A stretch of 64,000 bases of DNA from Agromyces aurantiacus. Its GTDB lineage: Bacteria; Actinomycetota; Actinomycetes; Actinomycetales; Microbacteriaceae. The first letter of the stretch is position 1; each line of letters opens with the position of its first letter. The notes under the pieces are model-generated. The model ran no database searches. It was given only the letters and a program-made list of their open reading frames with translations, and was not told the DNA's origin. The stretch covers positions 1,922,001 through 1,986,000 of the forward strand of contig NZ_JAFBBW010000001.1 in assembly GCF_016907355.1 (NCBI RefSeq). Reading direction: 5' to 3'. A program made the position numbers and the translations under genes. Positions 8,136 through 17,089 of this stretch are shown here, piece by piece.

Positions 8136-10895
8136 GTGGCTGCCAAACCACGCGTACACGAGATCGCCAGCGAGCTCGGCGTCGACAGCAAGGTCGCGCT
8201 CGAGAAGCTGAAGGAGATGGGCGAATACGTCAAGGGCCCGTCGTCCTCGATCGAACCCCCCGTCGCACGGCGCCTGCGCGCCGCCCTCGAGGCGGCCGGC
8301 GGTGCCGCCAAGCCCGAGGCGGCCAAGCCCGCCGCGGCGAAGCCGGGCCCCAAGCCCGGCCCGAAGCCCGCCGCGCCCGCGCCGGCCCCGCAGGCCGAGG
8401 CGCCCCTGAGCGTCGCCGAGCGCCAGGCGCAGGCCGAGCAGAAGGCCGCCCAGGCGGCGGCCGAGAAGGCGGCGACGTCGAAGGCCGAGCAGGCCGCGCC
8501 CGCCGCGCCCAAGCCCGAGGCCGCCGGCCCCAAGCCCGGCGACGTCGCTCGTCCGGCCGGTCCCAAGCCCGGCCAGAACATCCCGCGTCCTGCGCCGCGC
8601 CCCGGCGCGCCGCGACCGGGCAACAACCCCTTCTCGAGCTCGCAGGGCATGGGGCAGCGCCCCGGCCAGCCGCGACCGGGCAACAACCCGTTCGCCAGCT
8701 CGCAGGGCATGGGCCAGCGGCCCACCCCGGGCAACATCCCGCGGCCCCAGCCGCCGCGTCCCGGCGCCCCGCGTCCGGGTGCGCCGCGTCCGGGCGGTGC
8801 AGGCCGCCCCGGCGGCGGCTTCCAGCGTCCCGGCGGCGCCGGCGGCGGAGCCCGTCCCGGCGGTGCCGGCGGCGGCTTCCGTCCGGGCGGTGCGCCCGGC
8901 GGCGGCTTCGGTGGCCCGCGTCCCGCGGGCGGCGGCGGTCGCGGTCGCGGTCCCGGCGGCGGCACGGCCGGCGCGTTCGGCCGCGGCGGCGGCAAGTCGA
9001 AGGCGCGCAAGTCGAAGCGGACGAAGCGGCAGGAATTCGAGATGCGGGAGGCCCCGTCGCTGGGCGGCGTGAGCGTTCCCCGCGGCGACGGCAACACCGT
9101 CATCCGGCTCCGTCGCGGCGCCTCGATCTCCGACTTCGCCGACAAGATCGACGCGAACCCCGGTTCGCTCGTCACGGTGCTGTTCCACCTCGGTGAGATG
9201 GCCACCGCGACCGAGTCGCTCGACGAGGCGACGTTCGAGGTGCTCGGCGCCGAGCTTGGCTACAAGATCCAGGTCGTCTCGCCCGAGGACGAGGACCGCG
9301 AGCTGCTCGAGGGCTTCGACATCGACCTCGACCAGGAGCTCGAGGACGAGACCGATGAAGACCTGCAGGCGCGTCCGCCCGTCGTGACCGTCATGGGCCA
9401 CGTCGACCACGGCAAGACGCGACTGCTCGACGCCATCCGCAACGCGAATGTCGTCGCGGGCGAGGCCGGCGGCATCACCCAGCACATCGGTGCGTACCAG
9501 GTGCACACCGAGCACGAGGGCATCGACCGCGCGATCACCTTCATCGACACCCCGGGTCACGAGGCGTTCACCGCCATGCGTGCGCGTGGTGCGCAGGTGA
9601 CCGACATCGCGATCCTCGTGGTCGCGGCCGACGACGGCATCATGCCGCAGACGATCGAGGCGCTGAACCACGCGCAGTCGGCCAACGTGCCGATCGTGGT
9701 CGCGGTCAACAAGATCGACAAGCCCGACGCCAACCCGGCCAAGGTGCGCCAGCAGCTCACCGAGTTCGGCCTCGTGGCCGAGGAGTACGGCGGCGACGTC
9801 ATGTTCGTCGACGTCTCGGCCCGCGAGAACATCGGCATCCAGGACCTGCTCGACGCGGTGCTCCTGACCGCCGACGCCGGTCTCGACCTGCGCGCGAACC
9901 CCGACAAGGATGCTCGCGGCGTGGCCATCGAGGCCAAGCTCGACAAGGGCCGCGGCGCCGTGGCGACCGTGCTCATCCAGTCGGGCACGCTCAAGGTCGG
10001 CGACGCGATCGTCGCGGGCACGGCCTACGGCCGCGTCCGGGCGATGAGCGACGAGAACGGCGAGCCCGTGACCGCCGCGACGCCGTCGCGACCCGTTCAG
10101 GTGCAGGGCCTCTCGAGCGTCCCGCGCGCCGGCGACACCTTCCTCGTGACCGAGGAGGACCGCACGGCACGCCAGATCGCCGAGAAGCGCGAGGCCGCCG
10201 AGCGCAACGCCCAGCTCGCCAAGGCTCGCAAGCGGATCTCCCTCGAGGACTTCACGCGTGCGCTCGAGGAGGGCAAGGTCGAGGCGCTCAACCTCATCAT
10301 CAAGGGCGACGTGTCGGGTGCCGTCGAGGCGCTCGAGGAATCGCTCATGAAGATCGAGGTCGACGAGTCGGTGCAGCTGCGCATCCTCCACCGCGGCGTC
10401 GGTGCCGTCACCGAGAGCGACATCGACCTGGCCACGATCGACAACGCGATCGTGATCGGGTTCAACGTCCGCCCCGACGTGAAGGCGCGCGAGCGCGCCG
10501 CCCGCGAGGGCGTCGACGTGCGCTTCTACAACGTCATCTACAACGCGATCGACGACATCGAGAACTCGCTCAAGGGCATGCTCAAGCCCGAGTTCGAAGA
10601 GGTGCAGTCGGGTGTGGCCGAGATCCGCGAGGTGTTCCGCTCCTCGAAGTTCGGCAACATCGCCGGTGTCATCGTGCGGTCGGGAACGATCACGCGCAAC
10701 GCCAAGGCCCGCGTCATCCGCGATGGCGTCGTCGTCGGCGACAACCTCGCGATCGAGTCGCTCCGCCGGTTCAAGGACGATGTCACCGAGGTCCGCACGG
10801 ACTTCGAGGCGGGCATCGGCCTCGGCAAGTACAACGACATCCAGGTCGGCGACGAGATCGAGACCATCGAGATGCGAGAGAAGCCGCGGGTCTGA
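8136..10895 (+). CDS. infB: Translation initiation factor IF-2
   Basis: GTPase that delivers initiator tRNA to the 30S subunit. The 919-residue protein starts with GTG ([20 protein letters not shown], the IF2-N helical domain). A long Pro/Ala/Gly-rich linker covers about residues 50–295 and includes a 60-bp tandem duplication at about 8611–8720 (unit [14 protein letters not shown]) and glycine-rich stretches. The G domain has GHVDHGKT at residues 421–428, the switch DTPGHEAF and NKID; domains II–IV follow to the end ([16 protein letters not shown]). It is part of the nusA operon. Composition of the linker is low-complexity but in the same frame and codon style, so it is native, not inserted. 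Confidence 0.98.
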   Translation: MAAKPRVHEIASELGVDSKVALEKLKEMGEYVKGPSSSIEPPVARRLRAALEAAGGAAKPEAAKPAAAKPGPKPGPKPAAPAPAPQAEAPLSVAERQAQAEQKAAQAAAEKAATSKAEQAAPAAPKPEAAGPKPGDVARPAGPKPGQNIPRPAPRPGAPRPGNNPFSSSQGMGQRPGQPRPGNNPFASSQGMGQRPTPGNIPRPQPPRPGAPRPGAPRPGGAGRPGGGFQRPGGAGGGARPGGAGGGFRPGGAPGGGFGGPRPAGGGGRGRGPGGGTAGAFGRGGGKSKARKSKRTKRQEFEMREAPSLGGVSVPRGDGNTVIRLRRGASISDFADKIDANPGSLVTVLFHLGEMATATESLDEATFEVLGAELGYKIQVVSPEDEDRELLEGFDIDLDQELEDETDEDLQARPPVVTVMGHVDHGKTRLLDAIRNANVVAGEAGGITQHIGAYQVHTEHEGIDRAITFIDTPGHEAFTAMRARGAQVTDIAILVVAADDGIMPQTIEALNHAQSANVPIVVAVNKIDKPDANPAKVRQQLTEFGLVAEEYGGDVMFVDVSARENIGIQDLLDAVLLTADAGLDLRANPDKDARGVAIEAKLDKGRGAVATVLIQSGTLKVGDAIVAGTAYGRVRAMSDENGEPVTAATPSRPVQVQGLSSVPRAGDTFLVTEEDRTARQIAEKREAAERNAQLAKARKRISLEDFTRALEEGKVEALNLIIKGDVSGAVEALEESLMKIEVDESVQLRILHRGVGAVTESDIDLATIDNAIVIGFNVRPDVKARERAAREGVDVRFYNVIYNAIDDIENSLKGMLKPEFEEVQSGVAEIREVFRSSKFGNIAGVIVRSGTITRNAKARVIRDGVVVGDNLAIESLRRFKDDVTEVRTDFEAGIGLGKYNDIQVGDEIETIEMREKPRV

Positions 10896-10903
10896 CGCGG
10901 CGA

Positions 10904-10930
10904 ACCGGGGGCGGCGCTGCCGCCCCCGGT
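10904..10930 (+). terminator. Perfect 12-bp hairpin between infB and rbfA
   Basis: ACCGGGGGCGGC (10904–10915), loop GCT, GCCGCCCCCGGT (10919–10930): a perfect 12-bp stem with a 3-base loop, eight bases after the infB stop. It ends seven bases before the ribosome site of rbfA and has no T tract. It could be a partial terminator lowering rbfA expression, or a stabilising 3' end for infB message. Confidence 0.6.
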
Positions 10931-10950
10931 CCCATCCGGAAGGAGTCCCC

Positions 10951-11412
10951 ATGGCCGACCCCCAGCGCGCCAGGAAGCTGGCCGACCGCATCAAGGAGAT
11001 CGTCGCGCGGCGCCTCGACAAGGGCCTGCGCGACCCGCGCCTCGGGTTCGTGACGATCACCGACGTCCGCGTGACGGGCGACCTCCAGCACGCGAGCATC
11101 TTCTACACGGTCTACGGCACCGACGAGGAGCGGCGCGACTCCGCGCTCGCACTCCAGGCCGCGACCGGCATGCTCCGCAGCGAGGTGGGCCGCAACATCA
11201 CGGCGCGGCTCACGCCCACGCTCGAGTTCATCGCCGACGCGGTGCCCGAGAACGCCCAGCACATCGAGGAGCTCCTGCGCGAGGCCCGCGAGCGCGACGC
11301 CGAGACCTCGGCCGTCGCGGCGACGGCCCAGTACGCCGGCGACGCCGACCCGTACGTCAAGCCGCGCGAGGCCGACGAGGAGGCCGAGGCCGCGGAGGAC
11401 CAGCGCGCCTGA
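10951..11412 (+). CDS. rbfA: Ribosome-binding factor A
   Basis: Binds the immature 30S subunit and helps 16S rRNA 5'-end maturation. The 153-residue protein begins MADPQRARKLADRIKEIVAR and carries the KH-like core RLGFVTITDVRVTGDLQHA and the ending HIEELLREAREREA-like helix; an acidic, disordered tail of about 30 residues is typical of actinobacterial members. Start ATG 10951 is chosen because GGAAGGAG lies at 10938–10945. It closes the nusA operon; in many bacteria truB follows, but here truB is 8 kb further on. Confidence 0.95.
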   Translation: MADPQRARKLADRIKEIVARRLDKGLRDPRLGFVTITDVRVTGDLQHASIFYTVYGTDEERRDSALALQAATGMLRSEVGRNITARLTPTLEFIADAVPENAQHIEELLREARERDAETSAVAATAQYAGDADPYVKPREADEEAEAAEDQRA

Positions 11413-11431
11413 GCTCGCGACCGTCGATCGA

Positions 11432-12361
11432 TCAGGCGAGGCGGCCGCGCCCGAGGAGGGCGTCGGCCGCCTCCGCCATGCGTGCGCGCAGCGCGGCGAT
11501 GTAGGCCAGCGCCGTGGGCTGGCGGAGCGCCTCCGGTCGGCAGACCAGCCAGTACGGCAGCCGCTCCTCGATCTCGTCGGCGAAGAGCCGGACGAGGTCG
11601 TCGTGCGGGTCGGCGAGGAACGCCGGCAGCAGCCCGAATCCCGCGCCGCCGCGCGTCGCATCGACGTGCACGTAGACGTTGGTGCTCGAGACCGCATCGA
11701 CCATCCCGCGTGTCGGGCGACGCGCCTCGTCGAGCGCGTCGACCTGGAGCATCGACTCGATGAAGTACACCAGCGGCGCGCCGGCGAGTTCCGAGGTCGA
11801 GCCCGGAATGCCGTGCCGCTCGAGGTACGCGCGGCTCGCGTAGAGGCCGAGCACGTAGTCGCCGAGGTGGATCGCCTCCGCGCGCTGCACGTGCGGCCGG
11901 CCGACCACGACCTCGAGGTCGACGCCGACGCGCTGCTGCGCGGCGCGGCGCGTGGCCGCGACGATCTCGAGCGTGACATCCGGATGCCGCTCGCGCAGCG
12001 CCGCCATCGCGGGCGCGGCGATGAAGCCGCTGAAGCCGTCGGTCGCCGAGAGCCGCACGACGCCCGCGAGCGCCGGGGCGTCGTCGGGGGAGAGCCGTCG
12101 CATCGCGCGCTCGACGTCCTCCGCGGCCGCGAGCGCGTGCTCGCCGAGCGGCGTGAGCACCCAGCCGGCCGCCCCGCGCGCGAGCACGCGACCACCGAGC
12201 GCCTGCTCGAGCGCCTCGATGCGCCGGGCGATGGTCGTGTGGTTGAGTGCGAGCCGCTCGGCAGCGCCCGTGTAGCGGCCCTCGCGCGCGACGGCGAGCA
12301 GCACGATCAGGTCGTCGGCACTCGGCGGGCGTCGCGGGCCGGTCGGAGCGGGGGAGGACAC
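11432..12361 (-). CDS. LysR family transcriptional regulator
   Basis: A 309-residue regulator. The N-terminal winged helix-turn-helix reads LLAVAREGRYTGAAERLALN, then HTTIARRIEALEQALGGRVL, at about residues 20–59; the rest is a LysR substrate-binding domain. I chose GTG 12361 since the upstream in-frame stretch is not protein-like. It is divergent from the MHS-family transporter gene at 12492, and the shared 130-bp region contains an inverted repeat next to its start, so it most likely controls that transporter and itself. The inducer is unknown. Confidence 0.9.
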   Translation of the reverse strand: MSSPAPTGPRRPPSADDLIVLLAVAREGRYTGAAERLALNHTTIARRIEALEQALGGRVLARGAAGWVLTPLGEHALAAAEDVERAMRRLSPDDAPALAGVVRLSATDGFSGFIAAPAMAALRERHPDVTLEIVAATRRAAQQRVGVDLEVVVGRPHVQRAEAIHLGDYVLGLYASRAYLERHGIPGSTSELAGAPLVYFIESMLQVDALDEARRPTRGMVDAVSSTNVYVHVDATRGGAGFGLLPAFLADPHDDLVRLFADEIEERLPYWLVCRPEALRQPTALAYIAALRARMAEAADALLGRGRLA

Positions 12362-12363
12362 GG

Positions 12364-12379
12364 TGTGCAGTTTCGCACA
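12364..12379. promoter_or_regulatory. Inverted repeat, candidate LysR-type box
   Basis: TGTGC (12364–12368) and GCACA (12375–12379) form a short dyad with a 6-base spacer in the region between the divergent LysR and transporter genes. Its T-N-A ends and place right at the regulator start fit a LysR autoregulatory site, but a 5-bp arm is weak evidence. Confidence 0.3.
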
Positions 12380-12491
12380 TCGCGGTCGCATATCTCGCCA
12401 TTGGAATGCAGAAGGATGCACGCCAGACTCGGGCGATGACGCGAGAGCGTCCGACATCCCCCACCGTCGTTTCCATGCAAAGGAGCATCGA

Positions 12492-13862
12492 ATGACCCAG
12501 GCACCCGTCCGGGACACGACCGACGCACCCGCCACCTCCGGACTGCGCCGCGTCGTCACCGCGTCGATGGCCGGAACCGTGGTCGAGTGGTACGAGTTCT
12601 TCCTCTACGCCTCGGCCGCGACCCTCGTGTTCGGCACCGCCTTCTTCCCGCCCTCCGACGACCCCTACGCGGGCATCATCGCCGCGTTCCTGACCTACGC
12701 GGTCGGGTTCATCGCACGACCGCTCGGCGGCATCGTCTTCGGGCACCTCGGTGACAAGTACGGCCGGAAGAAGCTCCTGCAGTTCAGCATCATCCTCATC
12801 GGCGTCGCGACGTTCCTCATCGGCTGCCTGCCGACGTACGCGCAGGTCGGGCTGCTCGCGCCGACGCTGCTGGTGGTGCTGCGCTTCCTGCAGGGCTTCG
12901 CGCTCGGCGGCGAGTGGGGCGGCGCGGTCCTGCTCGTCGCGGAGCACAGCCCGTCGAAGAGCCGGGGATTCTGGGCGAGCTGGCCGCAGGCCGCGGTCCC
13001 GGTCGGCAACCTGCTCGCGACGCTCGTGCTCTACGTGCTCTCCTCGACGCTCTCCGAGGAGGCGTTCCTCGGCTGGGGCTGGCGCGTCGCGTTCTGGCTC
13101 TCGGCGGTCATCGTGCTGATCGGCTGGTACATCCGTACGAAGGTCACCGACGCCCCGATCTTCCTCGAGATGCAGGCCGAGCGCGAGGAGGCGAAGGCCG
13201 CGAGCTACGGTGTGCTCGAGGTGATCAAGCGCTACCCGCGCGGCGTCGTCACCGCGATGGGCCTGCGCGTCGCGGAGAACATCCTGTACTACGTGGTCGT
13301 CACGTTCTCGATCGTGTACCTCACGCAGGTCGTCAAGGAGGGCACGGCCAACACGCTGCTCATCCTCGTCGGCGCGCACGCCGTGCACTTCGCCGTGATC
13401 CCGGTCGCCGGCCGCCTCTCCGACCGCTTCGGCCGCAAGCCCGTGTACGCCGCGGGCGCGCTCCTCGGCGCGACCTGGGCGTTCTTCTCGTTCCCGCTGA
13501 TGAACACGGCGAACCCGTTCGTCATCTGGGCCGTGATCGCGCTCGGGCTCGTCTTCCACGCCCTCATGTACGCCGCCCAGCCGGCCATCATGGCCGAGAT
13601 GTTCCCGACCCGCATGCGCTACTCGGGCGTCTCGCTCGGCTACCAGGTCACCTCGATCTTCGCGGGCTCGCTCGCCCCGATCATCGCCACGAGCCTGCTC
13701 GGCCAGTACGGCTCGAGCGTGCCGATCGCGATCTACGTCGCGGTCGCCTGCGCGATCACCCTGGTCGCCGTGGCGTTCGCCCGCGAGACCCGCGGCCTCG
13801 ACCTCCGCGCGGTCGACGAGGCCGACCGCGAGCGCGTCCAGGCGGCCGCCACGGCCGGCTGA
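12492..13862 (+). CDS. MFS transporter, metabolite:H+ symporter (MHS) family
   Basis: A 456-residue secondary transporter with twelve predicted helices. Family marks are the N-terminal ASMAGTVVEWYEFFLYASAA (about residues 24–43), the loop GHLGDKYGRKK (about 85–95) and FLQGFALGGEWGGAVLLVAE (about 136–155), which place it with ShiA/KgtP/ProP-like importers of organic acids, shikimate or compatible solutes. Start ATG 12492 follows AGGAG at 12481–12485. It is probably controlled by the divergent LysR gene, which would suggest uptake of a carboxylate or aromatic nutrient. A strong terminator follows at 13872. The precise substrate is not determinable. Confidence 0.9.
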   Translation: MTQAPVRDTTDAPATSGLRRVVTASMAGTVVEWYEFFLYASAATLVFGTAFFPPSDDPYAGIIAAFLTYAVGFIARPLGGIVFGHLGDKYGRKKLLQFSIILIGVATFLIGCLPTYAQVGLLAPTLLVVLRFLQGFALGGEWGGAVLLVAEHSPSKSRGFWASWPQAAVPVGNLLATLVLYVLSSTLSEEAFLGWGWRVAFWLSAVIVLIGWYIRTKVTDAPIFLEMQAEREEAKAASYGVLEVIKRYPRGVVTAMGLRVAENILYYVVVTFSIVYLTQVVKEGTANTLLILVGAHAVHFAVIPVAGRLSDRFGRKPVYAAGALLGATWAFFSFPLMNTANPFVIWAVIALGLVFHALMYAAQPAIMAEMFPTRMRYSGVSLGYQVTSIFAGSLAPIIATSLLGQYGSSVPIAIYVAVACAITLVAVAFARETRGLDLRAVDEADRERVQAAATAG

Positions 13863-13871
13863 TCCACGATC

Positions 13872-13907
13872 CGCGGATGCCTCGGGGATGGCCCCGAGGC
13901 ATCCGCG
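13872..13907 (+). terminator. Strong terminator after the MHS transporter
   Basis: A perfect 16-bp stem: CGCGGATGCCTCGGGG (13872–13887), loop ATGG, and its complement (13892–13907), ten bases after the transporter stop. T-less GC hairpins of this kind are usual in high-GC actinobacteria. The GCGGATGCC core recurs in the terminator at 39193–39242. Confidence 0.85.
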
Positions 13908-13970
13908 CGTCCCGGGAGTACTGTGTCCCTGAGCGGCGGGTGGGCCCGCGTCCCGCCGGGGAGGAGTGGA

Positions 13971-15674
13971 ATGTCGAGCGCACCGCCGGTCATCCTCGTG
14001 GTCGAACGCGACGCCGAGGGGCGTGCCGCCGTCGCGGCGGAACTCGGTCGGCGCTACGGCGCCGACTACCGCATCGACGAGGCGGCCGACGAGCACGAGG
14101 CCGCCGAACGGATCCGGGCGATCGCCGACGACGGCGGGCAGCTCGCGCTCGTGCTGGCCGACCGCGCCGGCGACCTCGACGGGCATTCGCTGTTCGCCGT
14201 CGCCCGCCGCGCCTTCCCCGACGTGCGCCGCGGCCGCCTGATCGCGTGGGGGCAGTGGGGCGACCCCGGGGTGCGCGAGGAGATCCTCCGGCTCATGGCG
14301 GCCGGCGAGCTGGAGTACTACGTCATCCGGCCGTGGCACTCGCCCGACGAGTACTTCCACCGCACGATCACCGAGTTCCTGCTCGAATGGGAGCGCTCGA
14401 TCGGCCTGCGCCCCCGCGAGGTCGCGGTCGTCGGCCGCGACGGGCTCCCGCGCACGCACGAGATCCGGAGCCTGCTCGCGCGCGGCGGGGTTCCCCATGA
14501 ATGGCTCGATCCCCGGTCGGATGCCGCGCGCGAGCGCCTCTCGGCGGTCGGCATCGCCGACGTGCCCGACGAGCCCGTCGTGCTGCTGCTCGACGGCCGG
14601 GTCCTGCGCAACCCCGACAACGCCACGCTCGCCGCAGCCTACGGGCTCACGACCGACCTCGAGGAGGACACCGAGGCCGACGTGGTGGTCGTCGGCGCCG
14701 GCCCCGGGGGCCTCGCCGCCGCGGTCTACGCCGCGTCGGAGGGCCTGGACGTGCTCGTCGTCGAGCGCGAGTCGATCGGCGGGCAGGCCGGGTCGAGCTC
14801 GCTCATCCGCAACTACCTGGGCTTCTCGCGCGGCATCTCCGGCTCCGAACTCGCCCAGCGGGCCTACCAGCAGGCGTGGGTCTTCGGCGCGCGCTTCGCG
14901 CATGCGCGCGAGGTGACGGGCATCGAGCCGACCGACGGCGGGTTCACGGTGCACGTCGCGCCCGACCAGGAGATCCGGTGCCGCTCCGTGGTCCTCGCCA
15001 CGGGGGTCTCGTACCGGCGGATCGACGTGCCCGAGCTCGAGCCGTTCGAGGGCGCCGGCGTCTTCTACGGGGCCTCCGCGATCGAGGCGCAGGGCCTGGC
15101 CGGGCGGCCGGTGTTCGTCGTCGGCGGCGGGAACTCGGCCGGTCAGGCCGCACTGCACCTGGCGCGGTACGCGTCATCCGTGACCCTGCTCGTGCGCGGC
15201 ACCGGCCTGGCCGCGAGCATGTCGCAGTACCTCATCGACCAGCTCCACGCCCAGGGCGTGACCATCCGCACCGGCGTCGAGGTCGTCGGCGGCGCCGGCG
15301 AGGACGCGCTCGAACGCATCCGCATCGAGGACCGCGACACGGGCGAGATCCACGAGGAGGACTGCAACGGGCTGTTCGTGCTCATCGGCGCCTCGCCGCG
15401 CACCGACTGGCTTCCGCCCGAGATCCTGCGCGACCGGTGGGGCTACGTGCTCACGGGGTCGGCCGTGATCGAGGAGGGGCCGCCCGGCTCGTGGCCGCTC
15501 GAGCGCGTGCCGTTCGCGCACGAGACGAGCATGCCGGGCGTCTTCGCCGTCGGCGATGCGCGGCGCCACTCGGTCAAGCGCGTCGCCTCGGCGGTGGGCG
15601 AGGGGTCCGTCGTCGTCTCCTCGGTGCACCGCCGCCTCGCCGAGACGGCCGGGGAGTCGACGGTCGGACCGTGA
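13971..15674 (+). CDS. Response regulator-like domain fused to thioredoxin-reductase-like flavoprotein
   Basis: A 567-residue three-part protein. Residues 1–130 resemble a receiver domain (VILVVERDAEGR at the acidic pocket; VLADRAGDLDG holds the likely phospho-acceptor Asp). Residues about 150–225 are a small thioredoxin-like linker module without cysteines (VAVVGRDGLPRTHEIRSLLA). From about 236 comes a two-dinucleotide-binding oxidoreductase: FAD site VVVGAGPGGLAAAVYAA, NADPH site VFVVGGGNSAGQAALHLA. The redox CxxC of true thioredoxin reductase is absent; at that place the sequence is GVFYGASAIEA. This architecture is a known actinobacterial class, but its substrate is unknown. Start ATG 13971 follows GAGGAG. 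It overlaps the next gene by four bases, so flavoprotein and cyclase are co-translated. Confidence 0.85.
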   Translation: MSSAPPVILVVERDAEGRAAVAAELGRRYGADYRIDEAADEHEAAERIRAIADDGGQLALVLADRAGDLDGHSLFAVARRAFPDVRRGRLIAWGQWGDPGVREEILRLMAAGELEYYVIRPWHSPDEYFHRTITEFLLEWERSIGLRPREVAVVGRDGLPRTHEIRSLLARGGVPHEWLDPRSDAARERLSAVGIADVPDEPVVLLLDGRVLRNPDNATLAAAYGLTTDLEEDTEADVVVVGAGPGGLAAAVYAASEGLDVLVVERESIGGQAGSSSLIRNYLGFSRGISGSELAQRAYQQAWVFGARFAHAREVTGIEPTDGGFTVHVAPDQEIRCRSVVLATGVSYRRIDVPELEPFEGAGVFYGASAIEAQGLAGRPVFVVGGGNSAGQAALHLARYASSVTLLVRGTGLAASMSQYLIDQLHAQGVTIRTGVEVVGGAGEDALERIRIEDRDTGEIHEEDCNGLFVLIGASPRTDWLPPEILRDRWGYVLTGSAVIEEGPPGSWPLERVPFAHETSMPGVFAVGDARRHSVKRVASAVGEGSVVVSSVHRRLAETAGESTVGP

Positions 15675-17077
15675 CGTCGATCGCGCCCGGGACCGGGCCG
15701 ACGGCGCCGCCGCCGACCCGGACCTCCCTCGCGCTCACCGCGGCGGCGCTCGCCGTGCCAGTGATCGGCCTCGTCATGCTCGTCGCGCGCCCGGCGCTCG
15801 ACCTCCAGTGGGAGCACCAGCCGACGCACTTCTGGCTCGTGCTGGCGGTCGGCGCCATCAACGCGGCGCTCGCCTGGGTCGTGGGTGCCGCGGCACGCCT
15901 GCGGCGCGACGCGCGGCTCGTGCTCGTCTCGTTGTCGTTCCTCTCCGCCGCCGGCTTCCTCGCGCTGCACGCGCTCGCGACGCCCGGCGTGCTGCTCGCC
16001 GAGAGCAACACCGGCTTCGCGTTGGCGACCCCGGCCGGCCTGACCCTCGCGTCGGTGTTCGCGGCGTGGTCGAGCCTCGACCTCGACGGCGAGCGCGGCG
16101 CTCGGGTCGTGCGGCTCGCGCCGTGGCTCGTCGGCGGCGTGCTCGCGCTCATGCTGCTGTGGGGCGCGGTGTCGCTGCTGCGCCTGGGTCCGCTGGATGC
16201 CGCGGCGCCGCCAGAGCGCACCACCGTGCCGTTCGCGATCCTCGCCGCCGTGGGTCTCGCGTGCTACGTGTTCGCGGTGGTGCGCTACCTGCGGATGCCG
16301 CGCCACGCCGCGTCGCCGCTGCCGCTCGCGTTCGCGGCGGCGTTCACCCTCCTCGCCGAGGCCGAGATCGCCGTCGTCGTGGGCCGCAACTGGCACCTGT
16401 CGTGGTGGGAATGGCACGTGCTCATGCTCGCCGCCTTCGTGATCATCGCGGTCGCGGCGCAGCGCTCGTGGCGCGAGGAGCGATGGGCCGGGCTCTACAC
16501 GCGCGACACGGCGGCGGGGGAGCGCGACGTGTCGGTGCTCTTCGCCGACCTGGCCGGCTTCACGCGCTTCTCCGAGACGCACGAGCCCGCCGAGGTCACC
16601 GCCATGCTGAACACCTACTTCGGCGATGCGATCCCTCCGCTCGTCGAGCGGTTCGGGGGCCGGGTCGACCGCCTGATCGGCGACGCGGTCATGGCGGTGT
16701 TCGAGACGGATGCCGGGTCCGGCGCGTCGCACGCGCACCGGGCCGCCGGTGCGGCCCTCGCCCTGCAGCAGGCGACGGGTGCGGTCGCGGCGGCGCACCC
16801 CGATTGGCCCCGCTTCCGGGTCGGGGTGAACTCGGGCGTCGCGAACGTGGGAGTCCTCGGCACCGGCGGGGGGCGGACGTACACCGTGATCGGCGACACC
16901 GTGAACGTGGCGTCGCGCATCGAGCACCGCGCGCCCGTCGGCGGCGTCGCGATCGCCGCGGGCACGCGCGAGCGGCTCGGGTCGGCCGCGATCACCGAAC
17001 CGCTCGGTGCGCTCGAGGTCGCCGGGCGCGAGGCGCCCGTCGAGACGCACCTGCTCGTCGGACTCGCGGGCTCCTGA
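15671..17077 (+). CDS. Membrane-anchored class III adenylate/guanylate cyclase
   Basis: A 468-residue protein starting at GTG 15671, overlapping the upstream stop (GTGA). Residues about 18–255 hold six or seven hydrophobic helices, acting as membrane anchor or sensor. The catalytic domain follows (about 280–460): VSVLFADLAGFTRFSE and LIGDAVMAVF contain the two metal-binding aspartates, and YTVIGDTVNVASRIE the transition-state Asn/Arg pair. The adenine-selecting Lys that normally precedes the second metal site (K-x-x-G-D) is Arg here (RLIGD), so nucleotide specificity is uncertain. Coupling to the flavoprotein suggests redox input into cyclic-nucleotide output, which is inference. Confidence 0.88.
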   Translation: MTSIAPGTGPTAPPPTRTSLALTAAALAVPVIGLVMLVARPALDLQWEHQPTHFWLVLAVGAINAALAWVVGAAARLRRDARLVLVSLSFLSAAGFLALHALATPGVLLAESNTGFALATPAGLTLASVFAAWSSLDLDGERGARVVRLAPWLVGGVLALMLLWGAVSLLRLGPLDAAAPPERTTVPFAILAAVGLACYVFAVVRYLRMPRHAASPLPLAFAAAFTLLAEAEIAVVVGRNWHLSWWEWHVLMLAAFVIIAVAAQRSWREERWAGLYTRDTAAGERDVSVLFADLAGFTRFSETHEPAEVTAMLNTYFGDAIPPLVERFGGRVDRLIGDAVMAVFETDAGSGASHAHRAAGAALALQQATGAVAAAHPDWPRFRVGVNSGVANVGVLGTGGGRTYTVIGDTVNVASRIEHRAPVGGVAIAAGTRERLGSAAITEPLGALEVAGREAPVETHLLVGLAGS

Positions 17078-17089
17078 GCGACCGGCGCG

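Noticed and set aside
8611..8950. CRISPR-like or satellite repeats
   Set aside because: The repeats are in frame within the Pro/Gly/Ala-rich linker of IF-2.
6683..15158. Very long open frames on the minus strand opposite nusA–infB–rbfA and the transporter region
   Set aside because: They are Arg/Ala/Asp-rich or Pro-rich low-complexity translations antisense to well-identified genes; long antisense frames are expected at this GC content.
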